A stretch of 64,000 nucleotides of DNA, from positions 186,001 to 250,000 of the forward strand of contig NZ_JANYGH010000005.1 in assembly GCF_025362475.1 (NCBI RefSeq), written 5' to 3'. The stretch's first letter is position 1; every line of letters begins with the position of its first letter. Under the pieces are notes generated by a model. That model saw only the letters and a list, made by a program, of their open reading frames with translations. It was not told the origin of the DNA and searched no databases. The position numbers and the translations under genes were made by a program. This DNA is from Mucilaginibacter sp. Its GTDB lineage: Bacteria > Bacteroidota > Bacteroidia > Sphingobacteriales > Sphingobacteriaceae. Below, one piece after another: positions 1 to 10,175 of the stretch.

Positions 1-158
1 TTATTGTTGGATCGTTTATTTTTTCATTGTTACAGGTGGTGGGGATGTTCATTAAAGTAAGTGTGATAAAGAATCCCGTTTTCGCCCGTAAAGAGCATCT
101 TTTTCCTCATGAAGGGCAATTAAAAACAACTACCGTCTATTGTCGCATTAATTATTAG
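1..158 (+). CDS. C-terminal end of a membrane protein, cut by the window edge
   Basis: From base 3 an open frame runs to a TAG at 156-158 and encodes about 51 residues: a hydrophobic stretch (IVGSFIFSLLQVVGMF) that looks like a last membrane helix, then a charged tail. There is no start inside the window, so this is the 3' end of a gene that begins upstream. The family cannot be named from so little. The call rests on composition only, and a chance open frame is possible. Confidence 0.4.
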   Translation, partial: IVGSFIFSLLQVVGMFIKVSVIKNPVFARKEHLFPHEGQLKTTTVYCRINY

Positions 159-389
159 TTTTAAAACAAACGCCAAAGTTGAATGTAAAGGCTTTCATTT
201 AATTGCGACTTTAAGAATGAATATCTTAACGAAAAAAATAAATCTAATGGGCGATTTATAATTTCATTATTAAATTAAAAACATTTCCTCCTTTTTTTTA
301 TTATCTGGGAGGTAATTACATCATAATAATTAATAAAATTAATTGTAAAAAGATACCACGCACATAATAACTATAAAATAAAATCTAAC
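159..389. other. AT-rich intergenic stretch before the NRPS gene
   Basis: About 230 bp, strongly AT-rich, with no open frame of note. It should hold the promoter of the NRPS gene, but I see no clean TTTG / TAnnTTTG pair. Confidence 0.4.
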
Positions 390-3300
390 ATGTCCCTTCT
401 ACCTTCTGCGGAAACTGAACCACTAAACATTAATTCTATTCTTAAAACAAGTATTTCTAATCTAAAAGTCTCGTCAACCATTCAATCTTCTTTGTCCGGA
501 ATGGGGGCACTTGATTATGAATTAAACGAATTTGAAATTAACCGGAGCCTGGTTGATTCGCTTACGGGGCTTAAAGAGCGCAACCAGATAGAATTAAGTT
601 CGATTTTAGTCGCTGCGGTCAACATCATATTGCAAAGGTATTCGGGACAGGAATGTGTATTATATAAGCAGGCCTTCCTGAAAATAGGGCATAACAGGAT
701 CGATGACCCCAACGACTTTAAAATAGCAGAAATAGTAACTGAAATTAATGGTGCTGATGTTTTTAGGGATGTGTTGAAGGGGATTAATAAAAAAATTGTT
801 ACTACCGCCGGATTTAATGCGCTTAATAACAAAGAAGTGCAAGGGGATTTGCCGGATGCATTATTAATTGATGAGCCATTTAAGTTTTTATTTATTTCTG
901 AAAAGCGGAATGATGCCGATCTGTTGGAAACTACAAAAAACAATAGCCAACACATCGGCAGCTTATTTACGCAAATTAATAACCTACACTTAAGCCTGTG
1001 CATAACTGAAACGGAAAGCAACATTCAAGTTCACTTATATTCTAATAAAAGCCAATTAAGCGAAGTTCTTTTATCGTTATTCAATAAAAGTTTAATCAAC
1101 TTATTAGAGGCTATTTGCGATGACGATAATTGTCAATTGGGCGCTTACAATATACTCGACCAGTCAGATCGGGACATGCTGATAAATGTATTTAATGATA
1201 CCGTTACATTCTATCCCAAAGAAAAAACATTGTTTGAGCTTTTTGAACAGCAAGTTGCAAAATCGCCAGGCGCTTGTGCCTTAATACAAGGCGAAAAACA
1301 ATTGACTTACGACGAATTAAACAGGCAGGCAAATCGTTTAGCTTGGTATTTAATTAAAGAAGGAGTAAAACCTGGCGACAATGTAGGTATATTAACAAAC
1401 CGCAATTTTTATATGGTTGTTGGTATGTTGGGCATACTTAAGGCCGGAGGTGCATATGTGCCAATTGACCCTGATTATCCGCTTGAAAGACAGGAATATA
1501 TTTTCAATCAATCTTTAATAAAAGTTGTTGTTGCTGATGATCGTTATCCGTTAAAATCCGTTATTACCGATGACAATTTTAAACTGATCAATAAGGAAAT
1601 ACTGGCCGGATTTGACGATACAAACCCATCTCTGAAAATTGACAGCAACCAGCTTGCCTACACCATATATACGTCAGGATCAACCGGCAGGCCAAAAGGT
1701 GTTATGATAGAACATCACTCGGCAGTGAACCTCATTTTATGGGTAAATAATAAATTTAACATTGGCCATGATGACCGATTGCTTTTTATTACTTCCATGT
1801 GTTTTGATCTTTCGGTATATGATATTTTTGGTATGCTGGCCTCAGGTGGAGCACTGGTTATAGCAGAAAAAGAGGAGATTCAGAATGTGCAAACTTTATC
1901 TGCGATGATGGTTAAGCACCAAATAACGTTTTGGGATTCGGTGCCAACAACTCTCGATTACCTGGTTACGACTTTAGAGATGGACAAAACTGAATATCGT
2001 TACGAGGGATTGAAAACGGTATTCATGAGTGGCGACTGGATTCCGGTTAATTTGCCCGACAGAATTAAAGTATTTTTTCCGAAAACACAGGTTGTAAGCT
2101 TAGGTGGAGCAACGGAAGCTACAGTTTGGTCAAACTATTTTATTGTTGAAAAAACAGATGAATTATGGAGCAGTATCCCTTACGGTAAGCCAATTGCCAA
2201 TAACTTTTTTTACATCTTAAATGAGCGTTTGCAACCTGTACCGGTTGGCACCATTGGTGATTTGTATATTGGTGGAGTAGGGGTTGCCAGGGGGTATGCA
2301 AATGATATTGAAAAAACGCGATATTCATTTATCCCCGACCCTTTTCATGCAAATAGTGGAGGGATGATGTATCGCACCGGAGACCTTGGCAGAATGATGC
2401 CCGATTATAACATGGAGTTTATAGGGCGAAAAGACAATCAGGTTAAAATACAAGGTTTCCGGGTTGAGCTGGGCGAAATTGAAAGCGTTCTTAATAATAG
2501 CGTTTTAGTTAGTAATGCTGTGGTTTTGGCTAAAAAAGACAAGGAAGGCACCAAGCGGCTTGTTGGATATATAGTTACCGCCGGCCAGGAATTAGATCAG
2601 GATTTGTTGATTTTATACGTAAAAAAAAGCCTTCCCGATTATATGGTCCCATCCGTATGGATCAAGCTTGACAGGTTGCCGCTGACGTCGAACGGAAAAA
2701 TAGATAGAAATTCGTTACCCGACATTATTCACTTTGAATCTCCCGATGAGGTTGCTGTAGAAGCTGAAACCGAAACTGAAAAACTGTTGATTAATATTTG
2801 GCGCGAATACTTCAAAAAAACAGATATTAAAGCGAGTAGCAATTTTTTCGAAATCGGCGGCCACTCGCTCATGGCTGTTCAAATCCTATCCCGGTTAAAA
2901 AAAATATCAGGTAAAAACTTTCAAATTTCCATACTATATAAATTTCCAACAATCAAACTCCTGGCTGAATTTATTGACAAGGAAGTTAGCGACTACAATT
3001 TCAAATCGTTAGTGCCAATAAAACCGTCCGGTTCATACCCCCCGTTATATATTATTCATGGCGATGGCCTTAATGTACTTAATTTCAGCGAGCTGGCTAA
3101 ACACGTTAGTCCCGAACAGCCTGTATATGGCCTTCAAGCCTTAGGGCTTAACGGGAAGGACGAGCCTATTGATAATTTACTGGTAATAGCATACCACTAT
3201 ATGCAGGAAATAATTCAACATAACCCCGAGGGACCATATCTTTTAGCGGGATATTCATCCGGGGGGTATGTTGCTATGGAAATACGGAAACAGATGATTG

Positions 3301-3785
3301 CAATGAAAAAAGAAGTTAAGATGTTAATTATTTTTGATACAGACGCGGAAAAAACTGAATATAAAGATTGGTATTCTTTATTACCCAAAAAAGCCAAAAG
3401 GCATTTCCCAAGAATAATACAAGCTTTAAAATTCTCTTTAAATCAGCTTTTGAAAGGAAAAAACGTTGCCGATACAATTCATAATGAACAAAAAAGAGAC
3501 ACTAAAGACTTTTATAAATTAGTTCAGAAAATTAAAAGTAAACATATCACTGCTTTCCGAAATTATCATTTAGAGCCATTTGACGGCAAAATTTATTTAT
3601 ATAAAGCCAAAATCAGCGTCCATTATGTTGAGTACGGTAAGTTTCTGGGATGGGAAAAATATGCTAACAAAGGTGTTGAACTATTTGAAATCCCCGGAGA
3701 TCATTTTTCCATGCTTCAACCACCTTACGTAGCAAATTTTGGCACAGTATTACAAAACAATATCGATGATTTAGCTGCAAGTTAA
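390..3785 (+). CDS. Single-module NRPS: partial condensation domain, adenylation, carrier, thioesterase
   Basis: 1131 aa. Residues about 1-265 resemble the C-terminal half of a condensation domain, but no HHxxxDG motif is present, so this part is probably not catalytic. Residues about 280-780 are an adenylation domain: LKAGGAYVPIDPDYP, YTSGSTGRPKGV, GGATEA, YRTGDLGR, GRKDNQVKIQGFRVELGEIE, NGKIDR. A carrier domain follows (FFEIGGHSL, phosphopantetheine Ser826), then a thioesterase (GYSSGG, likely Ser956, and GDHFS near the end). The specificity residues I align by eye (DLYDFSLVW) are closest to the cysteine code DLYNLSLIW, and the SLGGATEA context also occurs in cysteine-activating domains. 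It would activate, load and release one amino acid or a simple conjugate. The product is unknown. It lies beside, but need not belong to, the exopolysaccharide genes. Confidence 0.88.
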   Translation: MSLLPSAETEPLNINSILKTSISNLKVSSTIQSSLSGMGALDYELNEFEINRSLVDSLTGLKERNQIELSSILVAAVNIILQRYSGQECVLYKQAFLKIGHNRIDDPNDFKIAEIVTEINGADVFRDVLKGINKKIVTTAGFNALNNKEVQGDLPDALLIDEPFKFLFISEKRNDADLLETTKNNSQHIGSLFTQINNLHLSLCITETESNIQVHLYSNKSQLSEVLLSLFNKSLINLLEAICDDDNCQLGAYNILDQSDRDMLINVFNDTVTFYPKEKTLFELFEQQVAKSPGACALIQGEKQLTYDELNRQANRLAWYLIKEGVKPGDNVGILTNRNFYMVVGMLGILKAGGAYVPIDPDYPLERQEYIFNQSLIKVVVADDRYPLKSVITDDNFKLINKEILAGFDDTNPSLKIDSNQLAYTIYTSGSTGRPKGVMIEHHSAVNLILWVNNKFNIGHDDRLLFITSMCFDLSVYDIFGMLASGGALVIAEKEEIQNVQTLSAMMVKHQITFWDSVPTTLDYLVTTLEMDKTEYRYEGLKTVFMSGDWIPVNLPDRIKVFFPKTQVVSLGGATEATVWSNYFIVEKTDELWSSIPYGKPIANNFFYILNERLQPVPVGTIGDLYIGGVGVARGYANDIEKTRYSFIPDPFHANSGGMMYRTGDLGRMMPDYNMEFIGRKDNQVKIQGFRVELGEIESVLNNSVLVSNAVVLAKKDKEGTKRLVGYIVTAGQELDQDLLILYVKKSLPDYMVPSVWIKLDRLPLTSNGKIDRNSLPDIIHFESPDEVAVEAETETEKLLINIWREYFKKTDIKASSNFFEIGGHSLMAVQILSRLKKISGKNFQISILYKFPTIKLLAEFIDKEVSDYNFKSLVPIKPSGSYPPLYIIHGDGLNVLNFSELAKHVSPEQPVYGLQALGLNGKDEPIDNLLVIAYHYMQEIIQHNPEGPYLLAGYSSGGYVAMEIRKQMIAMKKEVKMLIIFDTDAEKTEYKDWYSLLPKKAKRHFPRIIQALKFSLNQLLKGKNVADTIHNEQKRDTKDFYKLVQKIKSKHITAFRNYHLEPFDGKIYLYKAKISVHYVEYGKFLGWEKYANKGVELFEIPGDHFSMLQPPYVANFGTVLQNNIDDLAAS

Positions 3786-4029
3786 TAGGATTCTAACCTT
3801 TTCCGGCGATGAATTAATAAAATAGCATGGTGCCTGATATATCTGCAGACGGCGCCTCTGGCTATTTACTCTAAGTCTACTTGTTATTCCTGGTTCTATC
3901 CTTGGGTTGTTAGGTTAAATATATCCATGGCATAGATATTGTGTAGGGTGATTTGTAGCATTAGATTTAACAATTTTCAAGCTGTAACTTCTTGAAAGCT
4001 AAAAAATACCACATTTAATAATTATATCT

Positions 4030-4431
4030 ATGAAAAAAAGTTTTCTTATCATCATGGCGTTTGCGCTAATATTTGCAGGATGTAAAAAAGGCCTATCAGC
4101 AAATGCACCTGCAAATTTTGATGCGAATTATGATACGCATAATAGCATCTTTAGGGTAAAAGCGAGTTCAACTGCACCCTTTACATTACAAATTGTAGAA
4201 TATGATAAGGATGGAACGACTCCATACAATACACAAAACGCAGATCAAACCGGTCCCTTTGATTATGGTTTTACGCCTGTTGTTGGCCATAGAATATCGG
4301 TAACTATACAAAGCCCCAAGGGTTTAATTTCATCAAATGTGATGTATAAGGGGGTTTACCTTGATGCAGTTGTTATAAAAAAGACTGACAGCGGTTCCAC
4401 CGGAAGTTTTAGTTATACTGTGCCTAACTAA
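4030..4431 (+). CDS. Small secreted lipoprotein of unknown function
   Basis: 133 aa. The N-terminus MKKSFLIIMAFALIFAGCKK is a lipoprotein signal with a lipobox ending in Cys18, so the mature protein should be anchored in an envelope membrane. The remainder looks like a small beta-rich domain with many Thr, Ser and Tyr residues. No catalytic motif is seen. It stands alone between the NRPS and the beta-helix gene, with about 240 bp of unassigned DNA upstream. Confidence 0.7.
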   Translation: MKKSFLIIMAFALIFAGCKKGLSANAPANFDANYDTHNSIFRVKASSTAPFTLQIVEYDKDGTTPYNTQNADQTGPFDYGFTPVVGHRISVTIQSPKGLISSNVMYKGVYLDAVVIKKTDSGSTGSFSYTVPN

Positions 4432-4496
4432 TTATCGGCTCAGTTTGATCAAATATCTTTTAAACAGGTTTTACTTATCTGCTTTTTCTATGGTTA

Positions 4497-5807
4497 ATGA
4501 TGCATGCCAGTCATTTGCCGCTTTTGTTATCCACTTGGTTTATGACTAATATCCTATTATTTAAGATAATGCTTTTTTCGATGATAGCGGCAAAAATGGA
4601 GTTTGCTGCCCCTGGTAATCAAATTTCATTAGCTTATACAATGCCGCCAAAAAGATTTGTTAGTGTTAAAGACATGGGGGCAATAGGTAATGGAATTGAC
4701 GATGATACTAAAGCGATAACTAATGCTATTGGTGAGGCTAAATCAAAAGGTATATCCACAGTTTTTTTCCCCAGCGGCAATTATTTAATAAAACAGATTG
4801 GAGAAAAGCCCGGGATCATAAAATTGTTAACCGGAATTAATTTAGTTGGAACGGGCCCACAAACATGCCACATTATTTTATCAGGCAGGCGAATAAACCC
4901 TAATTCTATTTTTTACCAGGCCTGGTGGGAAGAGCCGTCTATAGATAATATTGTTATAGAAGGCATTGATTTCAATGGGAACCTCCGGAAACAGAAGTTT
5001 GATCCAGGATATCAATTTTGCCATGCATTAAGTATTAATAACGGGGAAAATATCGAAGTAAAGAACTGCCGTTTTCAAAACTTCCGGGGTGACGGCCTGC
5101 TATTTGGCGATACGTTTGAACCAACGCTTAATGCAAGAATAGTTTCAAATGTATCGGTACATAATTGCTTTTTTTTTAACATATACCGCGAGGGAGTTAT
5201 GTTTTGTTGTGTTAACGGTGCATCGTTTTACAATAACAAAGTTTATGGGAGTGGATATTTGGTGGGAGGGGTGGACATTGAACGTCACAGTGCCAATGAA
5301 TCCGTATTAAATGTTTCGGTGCATGATAATATATTCAACTTTAGATACGGCTATGGTCCCGTTGAAAGAGGGAAAATTATAAAATACCGCAGGGCAATAA
5401 CCATTGGATACTTTTATTCCGGATACAAAAATGGCTCGGCCGATTCACTTAGTGGCCATCACAGCATTTATAATAACAAAATATACCAGGGACAGATAGA
5501 TTGTTTTGGGCATGTGAATGTTAAAATTACTGGCAATACAATAATTAATGCCTTTGAAAACATTAAAGGGGTACTTTATGTTACAACTCCGGCTATAAAC
5601 GTATCTGAAGCACGAGTTACCACCGGGCTCGAAAATGTTATAGTTAGTAATAATTATATAAAATCCTCCATTCCGGGTAACGGAATTGTTTTTTACAAAT
5701 ACCAAAATATTTATTCTATAAATAATGTATTGAAAGGGAAAGATCTGGGCGGTGTTGCATTAATAGAGTCTAAAGGCGAGGTACGGTCTAACTCCGAATT
5801 ATTCTAA
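4497..5807 (+). CDS. Right-handed beta-helix (pectate lyase superfamily) protein
   Basis: 436 aa. The segment FVSVKDMGAIGNGIDDDTKA is the classic start of a Pectate_lyase_3-type beta-helix (compare pectate lyases and phage tailspikes), followed by many N-rich rungs (NIEVKNCRFQNF, ISVHNCFFFN, VSVHDNIFN). The hydrophobic N-terminus (about residues 7-37) may be a signal sequence; the true start could be an internal Met. Its place just before the export genes suggests a polysaccharide lyase or hydrolase acting on the exopolymer, but substrate and activity cannot be read from sequence. Confidence 0.75.
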   Translation: MMHASHLPLLLSTWFMTNILLFKIMLFSMIAAKMEFAAPGNQISLAYTMPPKRFVSVKDMGAIGNGIDDDTKAITNAIGEAKSKGISTVFFPSGNYLIKQIGEKPGIIKLLTGINLVGTGPQTCHIILSGRRINPNSIFYQAWWEEPSIDNIVIEGIDFNGNLRKQKFDPGYQFCHALSINNGENIEVKNCRFQNFRGDGLLFGDTFEPTLNARIVSNVSVHNCFFFNIYREGVMFCCVNGASFYNNKVYGSGYLVGGVDIERHSANESVLNVSVHDNIFNFRYGYGPVERGKIIKYRRAITIGYFYSGYKNGSADSLSGHHSIYNNKIYQGQIDCFGHVNVKITGNTIINAFENIKGVLYVTTPAINVSEARVTTGLENVIVSNNYIKSSIPGNGIVFYKYQNIYSINNVLKGKDLGGVALIESKGEVRSNSELF

Positions 5808-5847
5808 AGGCCATCTTTTCACAATCATTAAAATAAAAAATAACTTT

Positions 5848-6624
5848 ATGTTGAAATTTAAAACTAACCTTCCATATCTTTTAGTTCTGCTTACCGTTTT
5901 TACCCTTGCTTCCTGCCAATCGTACAAAAATGTACCATACTACCAGGATATAAATAAAAAGGAGGTTACTACCGAAAAAATTAATAACACCGTTTCGTAC
6001 TTGATCCACGCTGGTGACATATTAGGGATTAACATAACCAGCAGAAACCCCGAATCGGCGGCTGTTTTTAATTATAACCTGGCCAGGGTAAATGGCAATA
6101 ATTACAACACATCTCCGGATAACCCTGTAATTGGGTACCCGGTTGACGAACACGGCAATATACACTTACCGCTTGTTGGCAAAGTAAATGTGGCCGGGTT
6201 TACTACCGCACAGGTTACCGAAAAGCTGGATACAACCCTACTTACTTATTTAAAAGATCCGGTGGTAAATGTTAGGATAGTAAATTTCAAGGTATATGTA
6301 TATGGCGATGTTGCCCGTCCAAACTCTTATAATATTACCGATGAACATCCAACGGTTACACAGGTGCTTACAATGGCCGGTGATTTGAACGTAACCGCTT
6401 TGAGAAAAAAAGTGTTACTGATCAGGAACGAGAATGGCGAGAGAAAATATATTAATCTCGATCTGACTTCTAAAAAAATATTTGATTCACCTTACTTCTA
6501 TCTTAAAAACAACGATGAAATATATGTAACTCCCGGCCGATCAAAGGTGGCCGCAAATGTGATACCTATTATGGGTATAGTTATATCTGCTTTGTCTGTT
6601 GTTGCAATTGTTTTAACCCGTTAA
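5848..6624 (+). CDS. Polysaccharide export outer-membrane lipoprotein (Wza family)
   Basis: 258 aa. Lipoprotein signal with lipobox LASC (Cys23). Then a Poly_export domain (YLIHAGDILGINITSRNPE; GYPVDEHGNIHLPLVGKV) and a SLBB-like segment (VYVYGDVARPNSY). A hydrophobic C-terminal helix (VIPIMGIVISALSVVAIVL) is usual for Bacteroidota members. It forms the outer-membrane exit of a Wzx/Wzy-type exopolysaccharide system. The Wzc-like gene starts 4 bp after its stop, so the two are cotranscribed. Confidence 0.9.
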   Translation: MLKFKTNLPYLLVLLTVFTLASCQSYKNVPYYQDINKKEVTTEKINNTVSYLIHAGDILGINITSRNPESAAVFNYNLARVNGNNYNTSPDNPVIGYPVDEHGNIHLPLVGKVNVAGFTTAQVTEKLDTTLLTYLKDPVVNVRIVNFKVYVYGDVARPNSYNITDEHPTVTQVLTMAGDLNVTALRKKVLLIRNENGERKYINLDLTSKKIFDSPYFYLKNNDEIYVTPGRSKVAANVIPIMGIVISALSVVAIVLTR

Positions 6625-6628
6625 TTAA

Positions 6629-8950
6629 ATGAGTACAAATTCCCCGCAATTTTTAGCTTTTGCGACTGAAAAGGAGAAGAATTCTTCAGTAAGTTTTAAG
6701 TCGTTATTTGCTAAGTATATTTACAACTGGCCGGTTATGGTAGCAACTATCATAATTATGCTGGTTTTGGCTTTTTTTTATATCCAGATTACAGATCCGG
6801 TTTATCAAATTAAAGCAACCCTCCTGGTTAATACGGATAAAGTGGCCGATAAACCGCAGCAAAGCCAATCAGTACTTGATAAGATAGACTTACCAAATAC
6901 TTCGGATGTTGTTGAAAATGAACTTGCCAAGTTGAAATCGGCAAAATTAATCAACCAGGTTATAAATGATCTGCAGCTTAGCGTAAGCTATAAAAAAAAA
7001 GAAGGGCTGTTTTATAAAGATCTGTATTCCAGTTTACCATTTAAAATAGCGGTCATTAAGTCAAACCAGGATTTTAAAACTAAAATTAACATCTGGGTAA
7101 AGGACAATAAAACCTTTTTAATGCAAACAGATGGCGAATATAAGGAGTACTCTTTCACCGATATTATGCATACAACTATCGGTACCTGGAAGTTAACACC
7201 TACCGATGATCTATCAGCGTTTAAAGGCTCAACTATAAGTATAATGCAGCTTGATCCTGATAAATTAACCGATTATTACCAAAAAAGTATCGACGCGAGT
7301 TTAGAAGATAAACTGGCAACTGCTGTTGATCTTTCTTTTAGTACTACCGACAAGCAAAAAGGGAAAGATATTATTAATCGCCTTATTGAAGTATATAATG
7401 CCGACGAGATAGAAGATAAAAACAAGGAAACACAAAATACTATTAATTTTATCGACCAGCGATTATCATCATTAACCGGGGAACTTAACAGCGTAGAGAA
7501 AAATATTGCAAACTTTAAAAGTTCAAACAGGCTAACTGATATGACGTCGGATGCTAAATTTGAACTTGATAAGTTGCAAACCAACGATAGCCGTTTAAAT
7601 GAAATTAATGTTCAGCTGAGTGTAATTAATGGCATTGAGCAATACGTTAACTCGGCAGGAAACGGCGACAAGGCTCCGGCCATTATTGGCATCAATGACC
7701 CTTCCCTGGTTAGCTCGGTTGAGAAACTTTCCCAGTTACAATTGCGTCACGATCAGTTGCTGGCTACTACACCAGAAACAAATCCTGACTTTGAAGAAAT
7801 AAATTCCCAGATAAAAACAACTAAAGCCGCAATAAAGGATAATGTTAAAAATATAAAATCTTCATTATTGAATGCCCACACAAAACTCCAATCATTAAGT
7901 TCAAACTCCGAATCCTCTATATCAAATTTACCCGGACAAGAAAGGCAGTTCATTAGTATTAAAAGGCAACAGTCTATAAAAGAGAATTTGTATGTATACC
8001 TACTTCAGAAGCGTGAAGAAGTTTCATTGAGCTATGCCTCAACAGTGTCAAATTACCGGGTGCTTGACGGCGCCCATGCACTGCCCTCAAAATGGCCAAA
8101 TAATAAAGTTATCTATTTGGTGGCATTTATATTAGGTATTTTATTGCCTGCAATTGGCATTTACATAGTACATTTATTAAAAGGAATAGTTTTAGACCCG
8201 CAAGATGTTGAAACCGTGCTTAATGCTCCTGTTTTTGGCGAGATAGCCTTTGACGGTAATGCTAAAGGCATAAAGTCACAAAATGGGTTGTTAATTGAAC
8301 AGTTCAGAAGTCTAAGGACCCAGTTACATAGTATATTTTTATCTACCAACTCATCGAATGTAACCCTTGTAACGTCAAGCGTATCAAATGAAGGTAAAAG
8401 CTTTATCGCCAGTAATATCGCGTTGGCATTAGCCAGCGCAGGTAAAAAAACGGTGATATTGGAATTGGATTTAAGGAGGGCTACTATCAAAGACGTTTTT
8501 AATTTATCAAAAAAACACCCGGGCATTTCAGATTATTTAAATGAGAAAACAACTTTCGGAAAAACTATTCAGCCATCTGGCGCTAACCCATTATTAGATG
8601 TTATAGGTAGTGGTTCCTATGTATCCAATCCAATTGAATTGTTAGAGAATGGCAAACTGGCTGTGCTAATTGCCGAACTGAAGAAAAACTATGATAATAT
8701 AGTTATCGACAGTCCGCCCGTTCACCTGGTTGCCGATGCTTATGTGATAGCCCGGGAGTGTGATGTAACCCTATATGTAGTAAGGCAGGGAATAACGCGG
8801 AAAAGTGAGTTGAAATTTATTAAAGGCCTTGTAAAGGAAAACAAATTACCCAATTTACAGGTGGTATTTAACGGCGTAAATGTGAAGAAATTCGGATATG
8901 GCTATGAGTACGAGACTTCTTATTACAAGACAATTCTACCGTCTGAATAA
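6629..8950 (+). CDS. Wzc-like polysaccharide co-polymerase with tyrosine kinase domain
   Basis: 773 aa. A Wzz-type N-terminal region has a first membrane helix (about residues 34-52) and a long periplasmic coiled coil (about 260-450), and a second helix lies near 490-512. A cytoplasmic BY-kinase follows, with Walker A (SNEGKSF, near residue 590), Walker A' (VILELDLRR) and Walker B (NIVIDSPP). The C-terminal tail is tyrosine-rich (YGYEYETSYY), as in autophosphorylating BY-kinases. It controls chain length and export together with the Wza-like lipoprotein encoded just upstream. Confidence 0.92.
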   Translation: MSTNSPQFLAFATEKEKNSSVSFKSLFAKYIYNWPVMVATIIIMLVLAFFYIQITDPVYQIKATLLVNTDKVADKPQQSQSVLDKIDLPNTSDVVENELAKLKSAKLINQVINDLQLSVSYKKKEGLFYKDLYSSLPFKIAVIKSNQDFKTKINIWVKDNKTFLMQTDGEYKEYSFTDIMHTTIGTWKLTPTDDLSAFKGSTISIMQLDPDKLTDYYQKSIDASLEDKLATAVDLSFSTTDKQKGKDIINRLIEVYNADEIEDKNKETQNTINFIDQRLSSLTGELNSVEKNIANFKSSNRLTDMTSDAKFELDKLQTNDSRLNEINVQLSVINGIEQYVNSAGNGDKAPAIIGINDPSLVSSVEKLSQLQLRHDQLLATTPETNPDFEEINSQIKTTKAAIKDNVKNIKSSLLNAHTKLQSLSSNSESSISNLPGQERQFISIKRQQSIKENLYVYLLQKREEVSLSYASTVSNYRVLDGAHALPSKWPNNKVIYLVAFILGILLPAIGIYIVHLLKGIVLDPQDVETVLNAPVFGEIAFDGNAKGIKSQNGLLIEQFRSLRTQLHSIFLSTNSSNVTLVTSSVSNEGKSFIASNIALALASAGKKTVILELDLRRATIKDVFNLSKKHPGISDYLNEKTTFGKTIQPSGANPLLDVIGSGSYVSNPIELLENGKLAVLIAELKKNYDNIVIDSPPVHLVADAYVIARECDVTLYVVRQGITRKSELKFIKGLVKENKLPNLQVVFNGVNVKKFGYGYEYETSYYKTILPSE

Positions 8951-9013
8951 AATTAATAATAGCTGGAAACCCAACGCCGAACCATTGAGCCAACAGCCAT
9001 TGACTATTATAAA

Positions 9014-10159
9014 ATGAAAAAATTATTTGTTTGTTCGGAATTTTACGCCGGATTATTACCTTTTGCAGTAAACATAGTAAATGCCCTGCGCGACAATGAT
9101 AGCTATGGCATATTTATTTGTACTGCGAAATGCGATTATAGAAAGGCCATTATCCCTAACGGTAATAACTATGTTTTTTTAGATTTTCCCGAAGGCAAGA
9201 TCAACGGTTTATTACATAATATATACCCCAGGCAATTACTAAAAGCAATTGATGAGGTGTGTAAAGCCAACAAAATTGATGTTATTCACCTTTTAACCGA
9301 GGATTCTTCACTGGCTTTACATGTAAAAAAACTAAAAAGATTGGCTAAGGTCTATTATACCGTTCACGACCTTTTTTTTCATGAAAAGGTTTATAAAAAT
9401 GCCCTTAGCTGGTTATTGAGAACGGTACTTGTAAAGATGAGGGTAACCCATTTAATAAAACATACTGATAACCTGGTAACATGCAGTGTATCCCAATATG
9501 AGTGGATGTTGAAATCGTTCAAAAAAAAGCAAATATACTATCATAACTTTCCAACGCTTGTTACAGATAGTATAAAATCTGGCGAAGCTACCGTCCCCGA
9601 ATTAGCCGGCGTAAATAATTACATTTTATTTTTTGGGCAGATAGAACAATATAAAGGGATAGCATTTTTATATAATGCTTATATTAACAATACTCGTGAT
9701 GGTTTAATACAGCCATTGGTAATTGCTGGAAAAGGTCATATCTATTTCGAAAGGGACTTAACAAAGGAACAAAATGTATTTTTTGTTAACAGGTATATAG
9801 ATGACGAAGAAATTAGGAATTTATTTATCAACGCCTTTTGCGTGGTTTTTCCATACATTTCAGGTACACAATCTGGGATTTTATCAATACCATATTATTT
9901 CAAGGTTCCATCCCTGGTTTCTGATATTGCTTTTTTTAAAGAATTTATAATAGATAATATAACAAGCATTAGTTTCAGCAATAATGATCCGGAAGCCCTT
10001 ATACAAATTATTCTGGACCTGGAAAAAAGAGATATTGAAAAGATTAAAGCTGAGGGGACGTCATACTACCTGCAAGTTTACGATCAGGATGTGCTTAAGC
10101 AGCAACTCTTAACAGCTTATACAGGTAGCACAATACCGCAGAAGAAATTATTCAATTAA
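9014..10159 (+). CDS. Glycosyltransferase, family 4-like (GT-B)
   Basis: 381 aa, no signal peptide. The C-terminal half has GT-B features: YILFFGQIEQYKGIAFL, PLVIAGKG, and FCVVFPYISGTQSGILSIPYYF in the region where family 4 enzymes bind the nucleotide sugar. The N-terminal half has the expected alternating strands. Likely adds one sugar to the lipid-linked repeat unit on the cytoplasmic face. Donor and acceptor cannot be predicted. It lies 63 bp after the Wzc-like gene and 16 bp before an acetyltransferase. Confidence 0.82.
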   Translation: MKKLFVCSEFYAGLLPFAVNIVNALRDNDSYGIFICTAKCDYRKAIIPNGNNYVFLDFPEGKINGLLHNIYPRQLLKAIDEVCKANKIDVIHLLTEDSSLALHVKKLKRLAKVYYTVHDLFFHEKVYKNALSWLLRTVLVKMRVTHLIKHTDNLVTCSVSQYEWMLKSFKKKQIYYHNFPTLVTDSIKSGEATVPELAGVNNYILFFGQIEQYKGIAFLYNAYINNTRDGLIQPLVIAGKGHIYFERDLTKEQNVFFVNRYIDDEEIRNLFINAFCVVFPYISGTQSGILSIPYYFKVPSLVSDIAFFKEFIIDNITSISFSNNDPEALIQIILDLEKRDIEKIKAEGTSYYLQVYDQDVLKQQLLTAYTGSTIPQKKLFN

Positions 10160-10175
10160 AATTTATTGATCTATT

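Noticed and set aside
515..1024. 169-codon frame on the minus strand inside the NRPS gene
   Set aside because: It is antisense to a clear NRPS gene, has no family match and no start signal; a coding shadow.
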